Assembly: GCA_017428385.1 (NCBI GenBank)
Contig: JAFRQX010000015.1
Span: forward strand, 1-32,289
Reading direction: 5' to 3'
DNA: 32,289 nt
Origin: Clostridia bacterium
GTDB taxonomy: Bacteria > Bacillota > Clostridia > Christensenellales > Aristaeellaceae
Part shown: positions 23,654-31,940 of the stretch, in pieces
Numbering within the stretch: the first letter of the stretch is position 1
Layout: each line of letters starts with the position of its first letter
Position numbers and translations under genes: made by a program
The notes under the pieces: model-generated
What the model was told of the DNA's origin: nothing
What the model saw: the letters and a program-made list of their open reading frames with translations, nothing else
Databases searched by the model: none

Positions 23654-23697
23654 ATATTTCAAGGCAAGATTATAATGATCCTGCCTTGAAATATCCA
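23654..23697 (-). promoter_or_regulatory. Promoter with 13-bp inverted repeat operator, EIIC-like gene
   Basis: On the minus strand, -35 TGGATA (23697-23692), a 17-bp spacer and a perfect -10 TATAAT (23674-23669). The inverted repeat ATATTTCAAGGCA (23654-23666) and TGCCTTGAAATAT (23682-23694) is perfect, with a 15-nt centre that contains the -10. A repressor bound here would cover both promoter elements. As RNA the same repeat could also weakly terminate transcription from the upstream methyltransferase gene. Confidence 0.65.
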
Positions 23698-23743
23698 TAG
23701 GAATCTTCAATTCATATTCATAAAAACACAGGAAATGCGGTGT

Positions 23744-24625
23744 TTATTTCACGGCGGTGATGACGGCGTTGGCAAACCAGTCTCCGTGATAGGGAACCAG
23801 GTCCGCCTCCTCGCCTTCCGCGATTCCCTCATAGCTGAACTTATCTGAAGCATCCGCAAAGTACCGGCGGTGCAGCGCCAGGACGTCTTCCTGTACCAGG
23901 TTCCGGACGAAGGCTTTTTGATTCATCGTTTCCAGGATTTTTTCAACTTCCTGAAAGCCGGGGGTTTCCGGGTTCATATACGCAGTGGCGTGAATCAGGG
24001 ACGCGCCTTTTTTCAGGACCCGTGCGGATTCAGCAATCCCGGATTCAAACAGGGAACCCATGTTCAGGAAACCGCTGAAAGAGCAGGCCATATCCAGGCT
24101 GTCCGGCTTGAAGGGAAGGTTTGTGGCGTCGCAGGCGATATAGCTGACCTTCAGGTTCCGGGCTTTATCCGCGAATTTCAGCCGGTCATACATCAGTACC
24201 GTAAAACTCAGATCCGCCGAAATGATATGCACGTCGCTGCCGGAGGTTTCGATCAGCTTCGAGAGCAGCAGGCCGCGGCCGGAGGCGATATCCAGCAGGA
24301 AGCCTTTTTTCAGCTTGGCTGTTTCCGCGGCGGTATCCGTCAGGAATTTACGCTGGATGTTCCGCTGGTTTTCCGTTTTCCTTTCCTCCAGTGCACGGTC
24401 CAGCTCTTCATAGCTCATCTCCTGGTAGTAGTCGCTCCAGGCGTTGGAGTCTTCCTGCTCAGCGGAACCCATGTTGAGGACTCCCTTGTGGATGGGATAG
24501 CGATGGCCTTCGGCGCATTCAATATACCCCTCGGTGATCTCTTCATTTTCCATTTCCGAAGGGAAACAGGTGAATTCCTTTTTGCAGCAGGGGCAGGACA
24601 GAAGCGGGATAATCTCTTTGAACAA
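23744..24625 (-). CDS. Class I SAM-dependent methyltransferase with N-terminal zinc ribbon
   Basis: The 293-residue protein starts with a Trm112-like or RlmA-like zinc ribbon: LLSCPCCKKEF, then IECAEGHRYPIHKGVLNM. The Rossmann methyltransferase core has LLDIASGRGLLLSKL (motif I), SADLSFTVL and ACDATNLPFKPDSLDMACSF (motifs II-IV). The start is probably TTG at 24625, with AAAGGA about ten bases upstream. It lies 17 bp after the nucleoside phosphorylase gene, so the two are likely co-transcribed. The substrate is unknown. Confidence 0.85.
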   Translation of the reverse strand: MFKEIIPLLSCPCCKKEFTCFPSEMENEEITEGYIECAEGHRYPIHKGVLNMGSAEQEDSNAWSDYYQEMSYEELDRALEERKTENQRNIQRKFLTDTAAETAKLKKGFLLDIASGRGLLLSKLIETSGSDVHIISADLSFTVLMYDRLKFADKARNLKVSYIACDATNLPFKPDSLDMACSFSGFLNMGSLFESGIAESARVLKKGASLIHATAYMNPETPGFQEVEKILETMNQKAFVRNLVQEDVLALHRRYFADASDKFSYEGIAEGEEADLVPYHGDWFANAVITAVK

Positions 24626-24642
24626 CAGAACATTTTCCTTTC

Positions 24643-25434
24643 TTACATATTCGCTGTGGCCAGAATCATATCCGGCAGGATTTTCAGCCGGCCGATGTCA
24701 TATTTACGCTGGTCTTCTTCCGTGCGGCCAACCAGGGCGGCGCCGGTGGCGGAGTTGTCCGACACAACCAGCAGGGCCACGCTGTCAATTTCCAGCAGGT
24801 CGGCCATCAGGTAGAAGGAAGCAGTTTCCATTTCAATCAGATCCGTATCAAAGGCCCGGATCTCATCCAGGTGGTAATATTCCAGCGCGATGGAGGCGGT
24901 GCAGAATACGGAGGCCTTTTTAATCTCGTATCCCTTTGTCCGGCCTTCTTCGATCACTCGGTCAATAAAGCGCATATTCGGTTCCACCCGCTCAAAGGGC
25001 ACATACTCCCGGAGGGATTCCTTCAGGTAGGTGTGCGCGCTGCCGCCGGCAATGGAGAAGGAAGGCGTGCACACGTCTCCCAGTCCGATGTGGGGTTTCA
25101 GCGCGCCCACGGCGCCGATGAAGATCATCTTCCGGAACTTCAGTTCCGCGCAGACCGCAATGTGATCAATCAGGTTGGAATCAGAAGAGGCAATTTTGAT
25201 CCAGGCGATTTTCAGTCCGTCCTTCTCCACCAGGTATCCGGTAAGATAGGAACCTTCCTTCAGGGTGGTGACGGTGCAGTACTCGTCCATCTTCAGCTTA
25301 TAGGGTGTAAAGCTGGGCGCCACCACCAGCGCGTCATATTCGATGCTGCTGTCCAGGCCAAAGGCAAGCATCGCCATCTGATCGGAATTATAGCGGTGCA
25401 TCCGATCCAGGATCCGGGTCATTTTCTCTTTCAT
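24643..25434 (-). CDS. Nucleoside phosphorylase (PNP/UDP family)
   Basis: This 263-residue cytosolic phosphorylase of the PNP_UDP_1 fold cleaves a purine or pyrimidine nucleoside with phosphate. The family signatures are FIGAVGALKPHIGLGDVCTP (phosphate and base binding) and the DLIEMETASFYLMAD helix containing the Glu-Met-Glu ribose-binding motif. A late VVSDNSATG holds the acid residue used on the base. It is first in a two-gene unit with the zinc-ribbon methyltransferase, driven by a strong promoter. Base specificity is not assigned. Confidence 0.88.
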   Translation of the reverse strand: MKEKMTRILDRMHRYNSDQMAMLAFGLDSSIEYDALVVAPSFTPYKLKMDEYCTVTTLKEGSYLTGYLVEKDGLKIAWIKIASSDSNLIDHIAVCAELKFRKMIFIGAVGALKPHIGLGDVCTPSFSIAGGSAHTYLKESLREYVPFERVEPNMRFIDRVIEEGRTKGYEIKKASVFCTASIALEYYHLDEIRAFDTDLIEMETASFYLMADLLEIDSVALLVVSDNSATGAALVGRTEEDQRKYDIGRLKILPDMILATANM

Positions 25435-25478
25435 TTACAGTGTCCGCCTTTGTTTCAGATGTGTGGATATTGAGAGAA

Positions 25479-25507
25479 AGTATAAGAGTTATGCACTGAG
25501 ATGTCAA
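25479..25507 (-). promoter_or_regulatory. Promoter of the nucleoside phosphorylase-methyltransferase unit
   Basis: On the minus strand, a perfect -35 TTGACA (25507-25502), a 17-bp spacer and -10 TATACT (25484-25479). Confidence 0.8.
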
Positions 25508-25539
25508 TTCCTGAATAATCAGATCGTTGCCCTGAACGA

Positions 25540-26442
25540 TTATTCTGTTTTGATGAATTGATCCAGCGCCTGGCTGATTTCCGCGGCATGTCCACGCATG
25601 GTGTGACCGCCGTCCGGGATCGGGAGGAAGGTGCAGTCCGGAATGCGGTGGCTCCACTCTTCAGCGGACGCAAAGGAAGCCAGTTTGTCATCTTTTGCGT
25701 GGATGATCAGCACAGGAATCCGGGCTTTTTCCAGGTTGTAATCCTCAAAGTGTCCGGCTTTTGCTCCGTTGACAGTGGTGGAATCGAACAGGATTCCTTC
25801 CTTCCGGTCGGCTATGGGCAGGATGGTCCGGACGGTATCACCGTCCATTCCCATCAGCGGCTCAAAAAGCGGACTGAACAGCCACATGCAGAAATCATTG
25901 CATACGAAAGCCGGCGGACCGCTGATACCGGTTTTCTTTTCCGAAGCCTGTTCATCGGGATAACCGGAACAGTAAAGGATCAGGCCTTTGCACCGTTCGG
26001 GATGGGCAAGGGCCATCCGGATGGCGGCGGTTCCGCCGGCGCTGGTTCCGAGTACATAGGTTTGCTCAATACCAAGCGCGTCCAGCAGTTCCACATAGGT
26101 TTCCACCTGCAGGTCGACAGAAGCGTTTTCCGGCAGATCGCTTCCGGGATAGCCGAACCGGGAGGGCGCGATGACCCGGAAGGAATCTGTTTTATCCTTC
26201 AGCACGTCAAACCCCTGGTCATATCCGCCGCAGATGCCGTGACAGACAAGGACCGGCGTCCCGGTGCCCTCATCAATATAGCTGACTTTTCCCTGGGTGG
26301 TCTGAAGGGACCGGGCTTTTTCCTGATAAACTGCGAACCGTGCTTTTGCGGCATTGGTGACTGACAGGTAACTCAGCCCGAGGATGTCGATCAGGCTGAT
26401 CAGAAGGATAAGAATAATCATCCATTTTTTTCTTCTTTTCAT
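25540..26442 (-). CDS. Membrane-anchored alpha/beta hydrolase
   Basis: The 300-residue protein has a basic N-terminus and one transmembrane segment (MKRRKKWMIILILLISLIDI), so the hydrolase domain probably faces outside. The catalytic triad is visible: Ser in the elbow LGTSAGGTAA, Asp in IIHAKDDKLA and His in PDGGHTMRGH. VCHGICGGYDQGFD provides the oxyanion-hole region. The ATG at 26442 follows CAGGAG at good spacing. Upstream in-frame codons lie within the promoter region and are not used. The substrate is unknown (ester, lactone or peptide). Confidence 0.88.
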   Translation of the reverse strand: MKRRKKWMIILILLISLIDILGLSYLSVTNAAKARFAVYQEKARSLQTTQGKVSYIDEGTGTPVLVCHGICGGYDQGFDVLKDKTDSFRVIAPSRFGYPGSDLPENASVDLQVETYVELLDALGIEQTYVLGTSAGGTAAIRMALAHPERCKGLILYCSGYPDEQASEKKTGISGPPAFVCNDFCMWLFSPLFEPLMGMDGDTVRTILPIADRKEGILFDSTTVNGAKAGHFEDYNLEKARIPVLIIHAKDDKLASFASAEEWSHRIPDCTFLPIPDGGHTMRGHAAEISQALDQFIKTE

Positions 26443-26504
26443 ATACTGAAACTCCTGTGTTTCTCCGGTTTCGGTACAGGACAGAAGGACCGGCCGGGAT
26501 CCCC

Positions 26505-26534
26505 ATTGTAGTGATCCGCATTTTGCCGAGTCAA
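26505..26534 (-). promoter_or_regulatory. Promoter of the alpha/beta hydrolase gene
   Basis: On the minus strand, -35 TTGACT (26534-26529), an 18-bp spacer and -10 TACAAT (26510-26505). Confidence 0.7.
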
Positions 26535-26593
26535 TGGATTTAATGAGATTCCAACGCAATTCCAAAGGAAGCTGTGGCTAATGAAAAATTCTG

Positions 26594-27721
26594 TTAAAAA
26601 CTCCTTGAATTCCCATTACAGTCAAAGAGGATCAGCGGAACCAGCACCTCATCCTCTGTGATGCTGCCATGCATGGCTTTCCAGTTCGGCCTCGGGGTCT
26701 GATCCTTGAAACAGATGGACAGGGTATCCGTGGCAATGGCGATGTAATCTCCCAGTTTGCCGTTGAACTCCCTGCCGGGCTCAGCGGTGCCGAACAGTTG
26801 CCGTTCAATCACTTCTTCTTTGGTCAGCAGCAGGAACCGATCACCGAACTGCCTGTTGAACTCCTTTTCAAAGAAGGCTTTCTTCTCGTCTTTGATAAAG
26901 AAATTGATGGCGCGGGGCTCCAGGGAGGGGGTACGGACCAGGCAGTCCATCAGTTCGGGATAGTCCGGGAGGAACGCAATATCCGTATCAATATGTCCGT
27001 GATCGGCTGTGACGATGAGCAGGGTGTCCTCCAGTTTGCCGGCGAGATCCTGAACAGCGTTTTCCATATCGATCAGGGCCTCATGCACCGGTTCAGACTT
27101 GCAGCCGTTGTCGTGCAGCAGTCCGTCCGGCTCATCCCAGTAGGCAAAGATGTATTTCCGGTCCGGTTCATCGCAGAGGGTTTTGATCCGGCGGCAGAAT
27201 TCCCCGATGGTTCCGGGTGCGGGATCGTCGTAGGGGGTTACCCGGTATGCTTTGGTTCCGGCATTGTTCAGCTTATCCAGGACGTTCTCATAGGGCGTGA
27301 AGGTGAGGGGGACGTTATAATCTGCTGCCGGTTTGTCCGTTCCCTGGATCAGGTTGAAAAACATTGTTACGTTCTGGTCAATCTGGGGATAGTAGCAGTC
27401 CCAGCCGAGCCAGCAGTGCTCACAGGGCTGCAGCCCGGACTGGACGGAGGTGGTGGCCGCGACTGTGGTGGCAAGGAACACGGACTGGTAGGTTCCTGCC
27501 AGGTGGGACCGGAAGGGACCGTCTTCTTTCAGGTGATGCTCCAGGATATGTTTTCCCATGCCGTCCAGGAGCAGGACGACGATATTCCGGTAATTCTTGT
27601 CAAGGTATTGATCCAGCAGGGGAAGCGTGTCCCCGACGGTGGGAGCGCCGAACTTTTTCAGGATGGAATTGGGCAGATTGGCGGTACAGTTTTTGTAGTC
27701 AGGCCAGATCAGTTTTTTCAT
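26594..27721 (-). CDS. Alkaline phosphatase superfamily phosphodiesterase/pyrophosphatase-like protein
   Basis: This 375-residue metalloenzyme has the two-metal site of the superfamily: Asp53 in VVLLLDGMG, a nucleophile Thr in FLATTVAATTSVQSG, an Asp/His pair in YWDEPDGLLH and the TADHGH motif. It resembles type I phosphodiesterase/nucleotide pyrophosphatase proteins. No signal peptide is seen, so it is probably cytosolic. The ATG at 27721 has AAGGAGATAAAGG upstream. The gene lies 13 bp after the unrecognised 134-aa gene and is probably expressed from the same leader, which contains a small ORF and a terminator hairpin. The substrate is unknown. Confidence 0.87.
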   Translation of the reverse strand: MKKLIWPDYKNCTANLPNSILKKFGAPTVGDTLPLLDQYLDKNYRNIVVLLLDGMGKHILEHHLKEDGPFRSHLAGTYQSVFLATTVAATTSVQSGLQPCEHCWLGWDCYYPQIDQNVTMFFNLIQGTDKPAADYNVPLTFTPYENVLDKLNNAGTKAYRVTPYDDPAPGTIGEFCRRIKTLCDEPDRKYIFAYWDEPDGLLHDNGCKSEPVHEALIDMENAVQDLAGKLEDTLLIVTADHGHIDTDIAFLPDYPELMDCLVRTPSLEPRAINFFIKDEKKAFFEKEFNRQFGDRFLLLTKEEVIERQLFGTAEPGREFNGKLGDYIAIATDTLSICFKDQTPRPNWKAMHGSITEDEVLVPLILFDCNGNSRSF

Positions 27722-27734
27722 AACCTTTATCTCC

Positions 27735-28139
27735 TTATAATTCCCGTGTCTGTATCGGTATGTCATTCCGCGGGTTTTTGACCGCGATCTGGAAATTGTC
27801 TTCATAGATGATCTCTCCCGGGATGTCGGTGCATTCCGAAAGATAAAGCTGAACCCCGTATTTGGCAGCCATGTTCCGGTAGAATGTCATTTCTTCCCAG
27901 ATCCGGTTGCCTTCCGGCGTATCTTTAAACCAGGTGATGGCTCCGTCCGGGTTGCCCTGGTCATAGAAGGGCGGAACGGGAAGAACGTCTTCAAAATACC
28001 GGCGGTTATTCCAGTATTCCTCTGTTTCCGTTTCTGATAATACACCCGCATCCACCAATTTGCCTACAGTGGTAAAAATACCTCTCAGCTGCTTGGTCAG
28101 ATACGCCTGGTCTGCTGTGTGAACCCGATAATACCTCAT
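27735..28139 (-). CDS. Uncharacterised 134-residue protein
   Basis: I do not recognise the family. The protein is soluble, acidic to neutral and Tyr/Trp-rich, with notable stretches RYYRVHTADQAYLTKQL, VPPFYDQGNPDGAITWFKD and EDNFQIAVKNPRNDIP. No signal peptide or membrane segment is seen. The ATG at 28139 is chosen because AAGGAGG lies nine bases upstream; the in-frame ATG three codons earlier touches the SD. It sits between a terminator-like hairpin and the phosphatase-superfamily gene. No good promoter fits between that hairpin and the SD, so expression probably depends on read-through from the promoter at 28356-28384. Confidence 0.8.
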   Translation of the reverse strand: MRYYRVHTADQAYLTKQLRGIFTTVGKLVDAGVLSETETEEYWNNRRYFEDVLPVPPFYDQGNPDGAITWFKDTPEGNRIWEEMTFYRNMAAKYGVQLYLSECTDIPGEIIYEDNFQIAVKNPRNDIPIQTREL

Positions 28140-28161
28140 GGCTGTCATCCTCCTTATGTAA

Positions 28162-28195
28162 TATAAAAACCGCTTATCCGGTGAAGATAAGCGGT
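28162..28195 (-). terminator. Terminator or attenuator hairpin after the small ORF
   Basis: On the minus strand a perfect 10-bp stem ACCGCTTATC / GATAAGCGGT with a 7-nt loop is followed directly by TTTTTATATT. It begins 30 bp after the small-ORF stop and ends about 20 bp before the ATG of the 134-aa gene. Confidence 0.85.
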
Positions 28196-28225
28196 CAGTT
28201 TATACGGGAATGATCCTGAAGCCTG

Positions 28226-28324
28226 CTATGCTCTTCCTGCCGGATATGAATATACGAAAGAATCATCATACAGATGATCCGCATGATGCAGCGTATAGGA
28301 ATATCCGGCGGTATAGCGGTTCAT
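28226..28324 (-). CDS. Small ORF of 32 codons, tyrosine-rich; leader peptide or small protein
   Basis: The frame begins MNRYTAGYSY and ends YSYPAGRA. It has six Tyr and three His in 32 residues. A strong SD, AAAGGAG (28338-28332), lies 7 nt before the ATG. A fully consensus promoter is just upstream and a terminator just downstream, so a short transcript of roughly 180 nt is expected. No hydrophobic segment or Cys is present, so it is not a typical toxin or bacteriocin. Dense Tyr codons followed by a terminator before an SD suggest a transcription-attenuation leader for the 134-aa and phosphatase-superfamily genes. A free-standing small protein is the alternative. No clear alternative antiterminator pairing was found by eye. 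Confidence 0.65.
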   Translation of the reverse strand: MNRYTAGYSYTLHHADHLYDDSFVYSYPAGRA

Positions 28325-28355
28325 GTGCAGGCTCCTTTCTGTTGATATTGGGGAA

Positions 28356-28384
28356 ATTATATGCCGGTGCAGCGCGTCTGTCAA
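28356..28384 (-). promoter_or_regulatory. Consensus promoter of the small ORF transcript
   Basis: On the minus strand, a perfect -35 TTGACA (28384-28379), a 17-bp spacer and a perfect -10 TATAAT (28361-28356). It is the best sigma-A-type promoter in the window. Confidence 0.88.
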
Positions 28385-28415
28385 CTAAAGCTTTAAACTG
28401 TCAAAGAAAAAAGGG

Positions 28416-28452
28416 TAAAAAACTGCCCGGCAGGCTGTGAAAGCCGCCGGGC
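28416..28452 (-). terminator. Rho-independent terminator of pfp
   Basis: On the minus strand a GC-rich stem (GCCCGGCGGCT with AGCCTGCCGGGC, one bulged base) is followed by AGTTTTTT. It separates pfp from the small-ORF promoter. Confidence 0.85.
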
Positions 28453-28469
28453 TGTGTCTGTCAGATCAA

Positions 28470-30134
28470 TCAGTCCTGACCCTTTTCCAGGGCAAGGGTT
28501 CTGGTGGTGAGGTCGCAGACTTCAGAGGGTCCGAAGTACTGGATCGCACCGGGATAGGTGAAGGAAGTCTTCACAGCCCACTCATCCCTGTGCGCTTCAA
28601 AGAACTTGAAGGGAGCGCCGTCCAGCTCAACCAGGGCCTTGCGGATAACGGGCTTGTCCTCGCCGTTTCTTCTTTCCATGTTCATCATCTTGGTGATGGG
28701 CATACCGCCGGCCACCCACTCTTCAGCGGGCTTGGAGATGTTGGAAACCTTGGACAGGTATCCGGTGTAGCCGTACTGGATCAGCATGAAGGCGTTGTAG
28801 CCCAGGGAGTAGCAGTAGTCTGCGTCGAAGTTGGAGGGGAAAGCGCACCGTCCTTCGTAACCGAAGAAGTGATGCTGCGCGCCGAACTTGCCCTTGTAGG
28901 TGCCGGCGGCCTTTCTCTTGGCCAGCTCGTTCTTCACCATTTCGGAGAAGAGCTTCTCGGACTCGATCAGGGAAACCTGTACGTTGCCGTGGGGATCCCG
29001 TTCCAGGAACAGCTGCTGCTGCACAAACTGGGGCAGGATTTCGAACACCGCGAAGGATTCAGCGGAAAGGCCCTTCTTGATGAACTCATACTTGGCGTTC
29101 CAGTCGGGAAGCGCGTTGAACTCTTCCGTCTTTTTGCCGGCCAGCAGTTCGTTGATTTCAGCGATCAGCTTGGAGAACTCGGGAACGAATTCCACGATAC
29201 CTTCGGGAATGATGGCCACACCGAAGTTTTCACCGTTGTTGCCGCGCTTTTCGACGGAATCAGCGATATAGTTGGCGATGGCGGCCAGGGACATCTTCTT
29301 GGCGGCGACTTCTTCACCGATCAGGCAGATGTTGGGCTGGGTTTCCAGCGCGCACTCCAGGGCAACATGGGAAGCGGAACGGCCCATGACCTTGATGAAG
29401 TGCCAGTATTTCTTGGCGGAGTTGGCGTCTCTTTCGATGTTGCCAATCAGCTCGGAATAGGTCTTGGTAGCGGTATCGAAACCGAAGGAAGCCTCGATAT
29501 CTTCATTCTTCAGGTCGCCGTCAATGGTCTTGGGGCAGCCGATGACCTGGACGCCGGTGTTGTGGGCGGCCATGTATTCAGCCAGCACAGCGGCGTTGGT
29601 GTTGGAGTCGTCGCCGCCGATGATCACGATAGCGGTCAGGCCGTGCTTCTTCGCGACTTCGGTCACGACTTTGAACTGTTCTTCAGTTTCCAGCTTGGTA
29701 CGGCCGGAACCGATGATGTCGAAACCGCCGGTGTTGCGGTAGGCGTTGATGTACTCGTCGGTGAATTCGATGAAGTTGTCATCGATCAGGCCGGAAGGAC
29801 CGCCCTTGAAGCCGAGGAGCACGTTGTTCTTGTCGGTGGCTTTGATCGCGTCATACAGACCGCAGATGACGTTGTGTCCGCCGGGGGCCTGTCCGCCGGA
29901 AAGGATCACGCCGACAACCTGTTTCTTGGCCGCGGAGGTGTTGCTGCCCTTGACGAAGGTGATCTCTTCCTTACCGTAGGTGTTGGGGAAGAGGGCCTTG
30001 ATCTTGGCCTGGTCCGCTACGCTCTCGGTAGGAGCGCCGACCTTGACGCTGATCTCAGAGATGCCGCCACGAAGCATTCCGGGAAGCTTGGGGCTGTACT
30101 GATATCTTGCTTTCTGAAGGGGTGAAAGATTCAT
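28470..30134 (-). CDS. pfp: Pyrophosphate--fructose 6-phosphate 1-phosphotransferase
   Basis: This 554-residue enzyme reversibly phosphorylates fructose 6-phosphate with PPi in glycolysis and gluconeogenesis. Its length matches the long PPi-PFK clade. Key motifs are [23 protein letters not shown] (the second Asp favours PPi over ATP), [12 protein letters not shown] (catalytic Asp and the Lys typical of PPi enzymes) and [15 protein letters not shown]. The SD AAAGGAG lies 7 nt before the ATG. Codons are strongly biased to C- and G-ending, suggesting high expression. It is monocistronic, with its own terminator. Confidence 0.95.
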   Translation of the reverse strand: MNLSPLQKARYQYSPKLPGMLRGGISEISVKVGAPTESVADQAKIKALFPNTYGKEEITFVKGSNTSAAKKQVVGVILSGGQAPGGHNVICGLYDAIKATDKNNVLLGFKGGPSGLIDDNFIEFTDEYINAYRNTGGFDIIGSGRTKLETEEQFKVVTEVAKKHGLTAIVIIGGDDSNTNAAVLAEYMAAHNTGVQVIGCPKTIDGDLKNEDIEASFGFDTATKTYSELIGNIERDANSAKKYWHFIKVMGRSASHVALECALETQPNICLIGEEVAAKKMSLAAIANYIADSVEKRGNNGENFGVAIIPEGIVEFVPEFSKLIAEINELLAGKKTEEFNALPDWNAKYEFIKKGLSAESFAVFEILPQFVQQQLFLERDPHGNVQVSLIESEKLFSEMVKNELAKRKAAGTYKGKFGAQHHFFGYEGRCAFPSNFDADYCYSLGYNAFMLIQYGYTGYLSKVSNISKPAEEWVAGGMPITKMMNMERRNGEDKPVIRKALVELDGAPFKFFEAHRDEWAVKTSFTYPGAIQYFGPSEVCDLTTRTLALEKGQD

Positions 30135-30197
30135 TTTGCTACTCCTTTAACAAAAATATAATCTGTACGAATGCTTATGGCGCATTCCCAATAAAGG

Positions 30198-30206
30198 ATT
30201 ATAACA
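30198..30206 (-). promoter_or_regulatory. Extended -10 promoter candidate of pfp
   Basis: On the minus strand TGT-TATAAT forms an extended -10. A TTGACG lies only 8 bp upstream, too close to serve as its -35. It is about 65 bp before the start codon. Confidence 0.5.
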
Positions 30207-30268
30207 CGTTTCGTCAAGAGGGGCTTGTTTTTTTTCATTATATGTAGAAAGAACAGTATTGATGCGCA

Positions 30269-31609
30269 TTATTTCGTGAAACAGCAGACTGTCTCCACGC
30301 CGGATGTCCAGCAGAACATGTCCACAGGCTGAACCTTGCGGACCAGGTAGCCTTCGTCCCGCAGCAGGCCCGCGTCACGGGCAAGGGTGGCCGGATTGCA
30401 GGATACATAGACGATCCGTTCCGGAGCCGCCTGGGCCATAGCCCGGATCACAGCGGGATCCAGGCCCTTGCGGGGCGGGTCCACGCAGATGACGTCCGGG
30501 CGGAGTCCGTCTGCCACCATTTGAGGAAGCAGTTCCTCGGCCTTGCCGGCGCGGAAGGAGACGTTGCTGATCCCGTTGAGCACGGCGTTCCGTTTTGCGT
30601 TCTCCACCGCCGGTTCCACGATTTCAATACCCACGGCTTCCCGGCAGTGCCGGGCCATGGTCATGGTGATGGTGCCGGCGCCGCAGTAAACGTCGCAGAG
30701 CATGTCCGTGGGCTTCAGTTCCGCATAGTCCACTGCCGTCTGGTACAGCTTTTCCGTCTGTACCGGGTTGACCTGGAAGAAGGAGGCCGGCGACAGCTCA
30801 AACTCCAGGTCGAAGAGTCTGCCGGTGAAGGTTTCCCTTCCATATATAAGATGAAACTTCTCGGACAGGATCACGTTGGTGACGGCGCGGTTTTCGTTCA
30901 GCCACAGGCTGACGGTGCCCAGCGGCACCAGCGCATTGATCAGCTCCTGCTGATGGGGCAGGCTGCTGCCGTTGGCAACAACCGTGACCATGCTTTCCCC
31001 TTTCCGGTTGACCCGGATCACCAGGTGCCGGATCAGTCCCCGGCGGGTTTCTTCATGGTAGGGTTCCACGCGGAAGGCCTTCATCCATCCGAGGAAGGCT
31101 GCCGCCAGGTCGTTGGCGGGCGGCATGGCGTTGGGACAGGTTTCGGCAGGGATCACCGCGTGGCTCCGGGGAGCGTAAAAGCCGAGCACAGGATGTTCGG
31201 CTGTTCCGCCGGCAGGCAGGGAGGTTTTGTTCCGGTAGGCGCAGGGGGAATCCATTCCCAGGATCGGCAGGACTTCGGTTTCAATCCCGGCAATGCGCCG
31301 GAAACAGTCTTCCACCTGCTGCCGTTTGGCAGCCAGGGTGGCTTCGTAGCTCATATGGCGGCCGGTGCATCCCCCGCAGCGGGGGTAGGAAGCACAGTCC
31401 GGTTCCCGCCGGTCGGGAGAGACCGGTTCCGGCTTTGATTCCATCCGGCCGAAAGCATAGCGTTTTTCCGCTTTGACGATCTTGATGTCGGCGCCTTCAC
31501 CGGGCAGCAGTCCGGGAACAAATACGGGCATGCCTTCATGAATACAGATACCCTCCAGATCCGCGCCAAGACGGTCTGCGGTCATGGGGAAGCACTCATT
31601 CTTTTTCAT
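30269..31609 (-). CDS. rlmD: 23S rRNA (uracil-5-)-methyltransferase, RlmD/RumA (RlmCD) family
   Basis: This 446-residue SAM-dependent enzyme makes 5-methyluridine in 23S rRNA. The N-terminal TRAM domain (to about residue 60) is followed by a cysteine cluster (CASYPRCGGCTGRH, with a further Cys in ETCPNAMPP) that binds a 4Fe-4S cluster. The catalytic domain has CDVYCGAGTITMTMA (SAM binding), CVDPPRKGLDP and YVSCNPATLARD, containing the nucleophilic Cys. Gram-positive members may act as RlmCD or as TrmFO-independent tRNA methylases, so the exact target is uncertain. AAAGGA precedes the ATG by ten bases. It is divergent from the rRNA operon. Confidence 0.9.
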   Translation of the reverse strand: MKKNECFPMTADRLGADLEGICIHEGMPVFVPGLLPGEGADIKIVKAEKRYAFGRMESKPEPVSPDRREPDCASYPRCGGCTGRHMSYEATLAAKRQQVEDCFRRIAGIETEVLPILGMDSPCAYRNKTSLPAGGTAEHPVLGFYAPRSHAVIPAETCPNAMPPANDLAAAFLGWMKAFRVEPYHEETRRGLIRHLVIRVNRKGESMVTVVANGSSLPHQQELINALVPLGTVSLWLNENRAVTNVILSEKFHLIYGRETFTGRLFDLEFELSPASFFQVNPVQTEKLYQTAVDYAELKPTDMLCDVYCGAGTITMTMARHCREAVGIEIVEPAVENAKRNAVLNGISNVSFRAGKAEELLPQMVADGLRPDVICVDPPRKGLDPAVIRAMAQAAPERIVYVSCNPATLARDAGLLRDEGYLVRKVQPVDMFCWTSGVETVCCFTK

Positions 31610-31774
31610 CCCGTTCAGTTCCTTTCATCCTGTTTCTTCCTATTTTAACAGGGCACTCCTGAATTGTCCACCAAATATAGAAGGGTCTGTCGGACGTCCA
31701 CCACAAGATATGGAAAAGCCCGAAACCCCTTGAAATAACTTGATTTTTGGCCTAAAAAAATTTTTGAAAATCGC
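31610..31774. other. Gene-free spacer upstream of the rRNA promoter
   Basis: No coding frame with start and SD is seen. The right end (31754-31770) is an A7-T5-GAAAA tract suited to an UP element. Confidence 0.5.
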
Positions 31775-31803
31775 TTGACAAAGGGTATACCCTCTGGTAT
31801 GAT
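31754..31803 (+). promoter_or_regulatory. rRNA operon promoter with UP-like element
   Basis: An A/T tract (31754-31770) lies upstream of a perfect -35 TTGACA (31775-31780), a 17-bp spacer and -10 TATGAT (31798-31803). The spacer contains the perfect palindrome GGGTATACCC (31783-31792). The 16S gene begins about 137 bp downstream of the -10. The leader contains CCTTGAAAACGATAC, resembling the boxA-like leader sequences of Firmicutes rRNA operons. Confidence 0.85.
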
Positions 31804-31940
31804 AGTCAAGCTCGCCCGAGCGAAAGCAAAGGAACCGAGCGAAGCGAACCTTGAAAACGATACAGAGAAAATAAACGCGCAATAAGGAAAAAGACAGCGA
31901 AGATTCCAAAGAGTTTAGCATCGAAAGATGTTTAAGGATT

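Noticed and set aside
28437..30125. 562-codon open frame on the plus strand opposite pfp
   Set aside because: It lies opposite a clearly conserved enzyme. The GC-rich codon bias of pfp removes stops from the complementary frame, and its translation is low-complexity Gly/Val/Asp-rich with no family motif.
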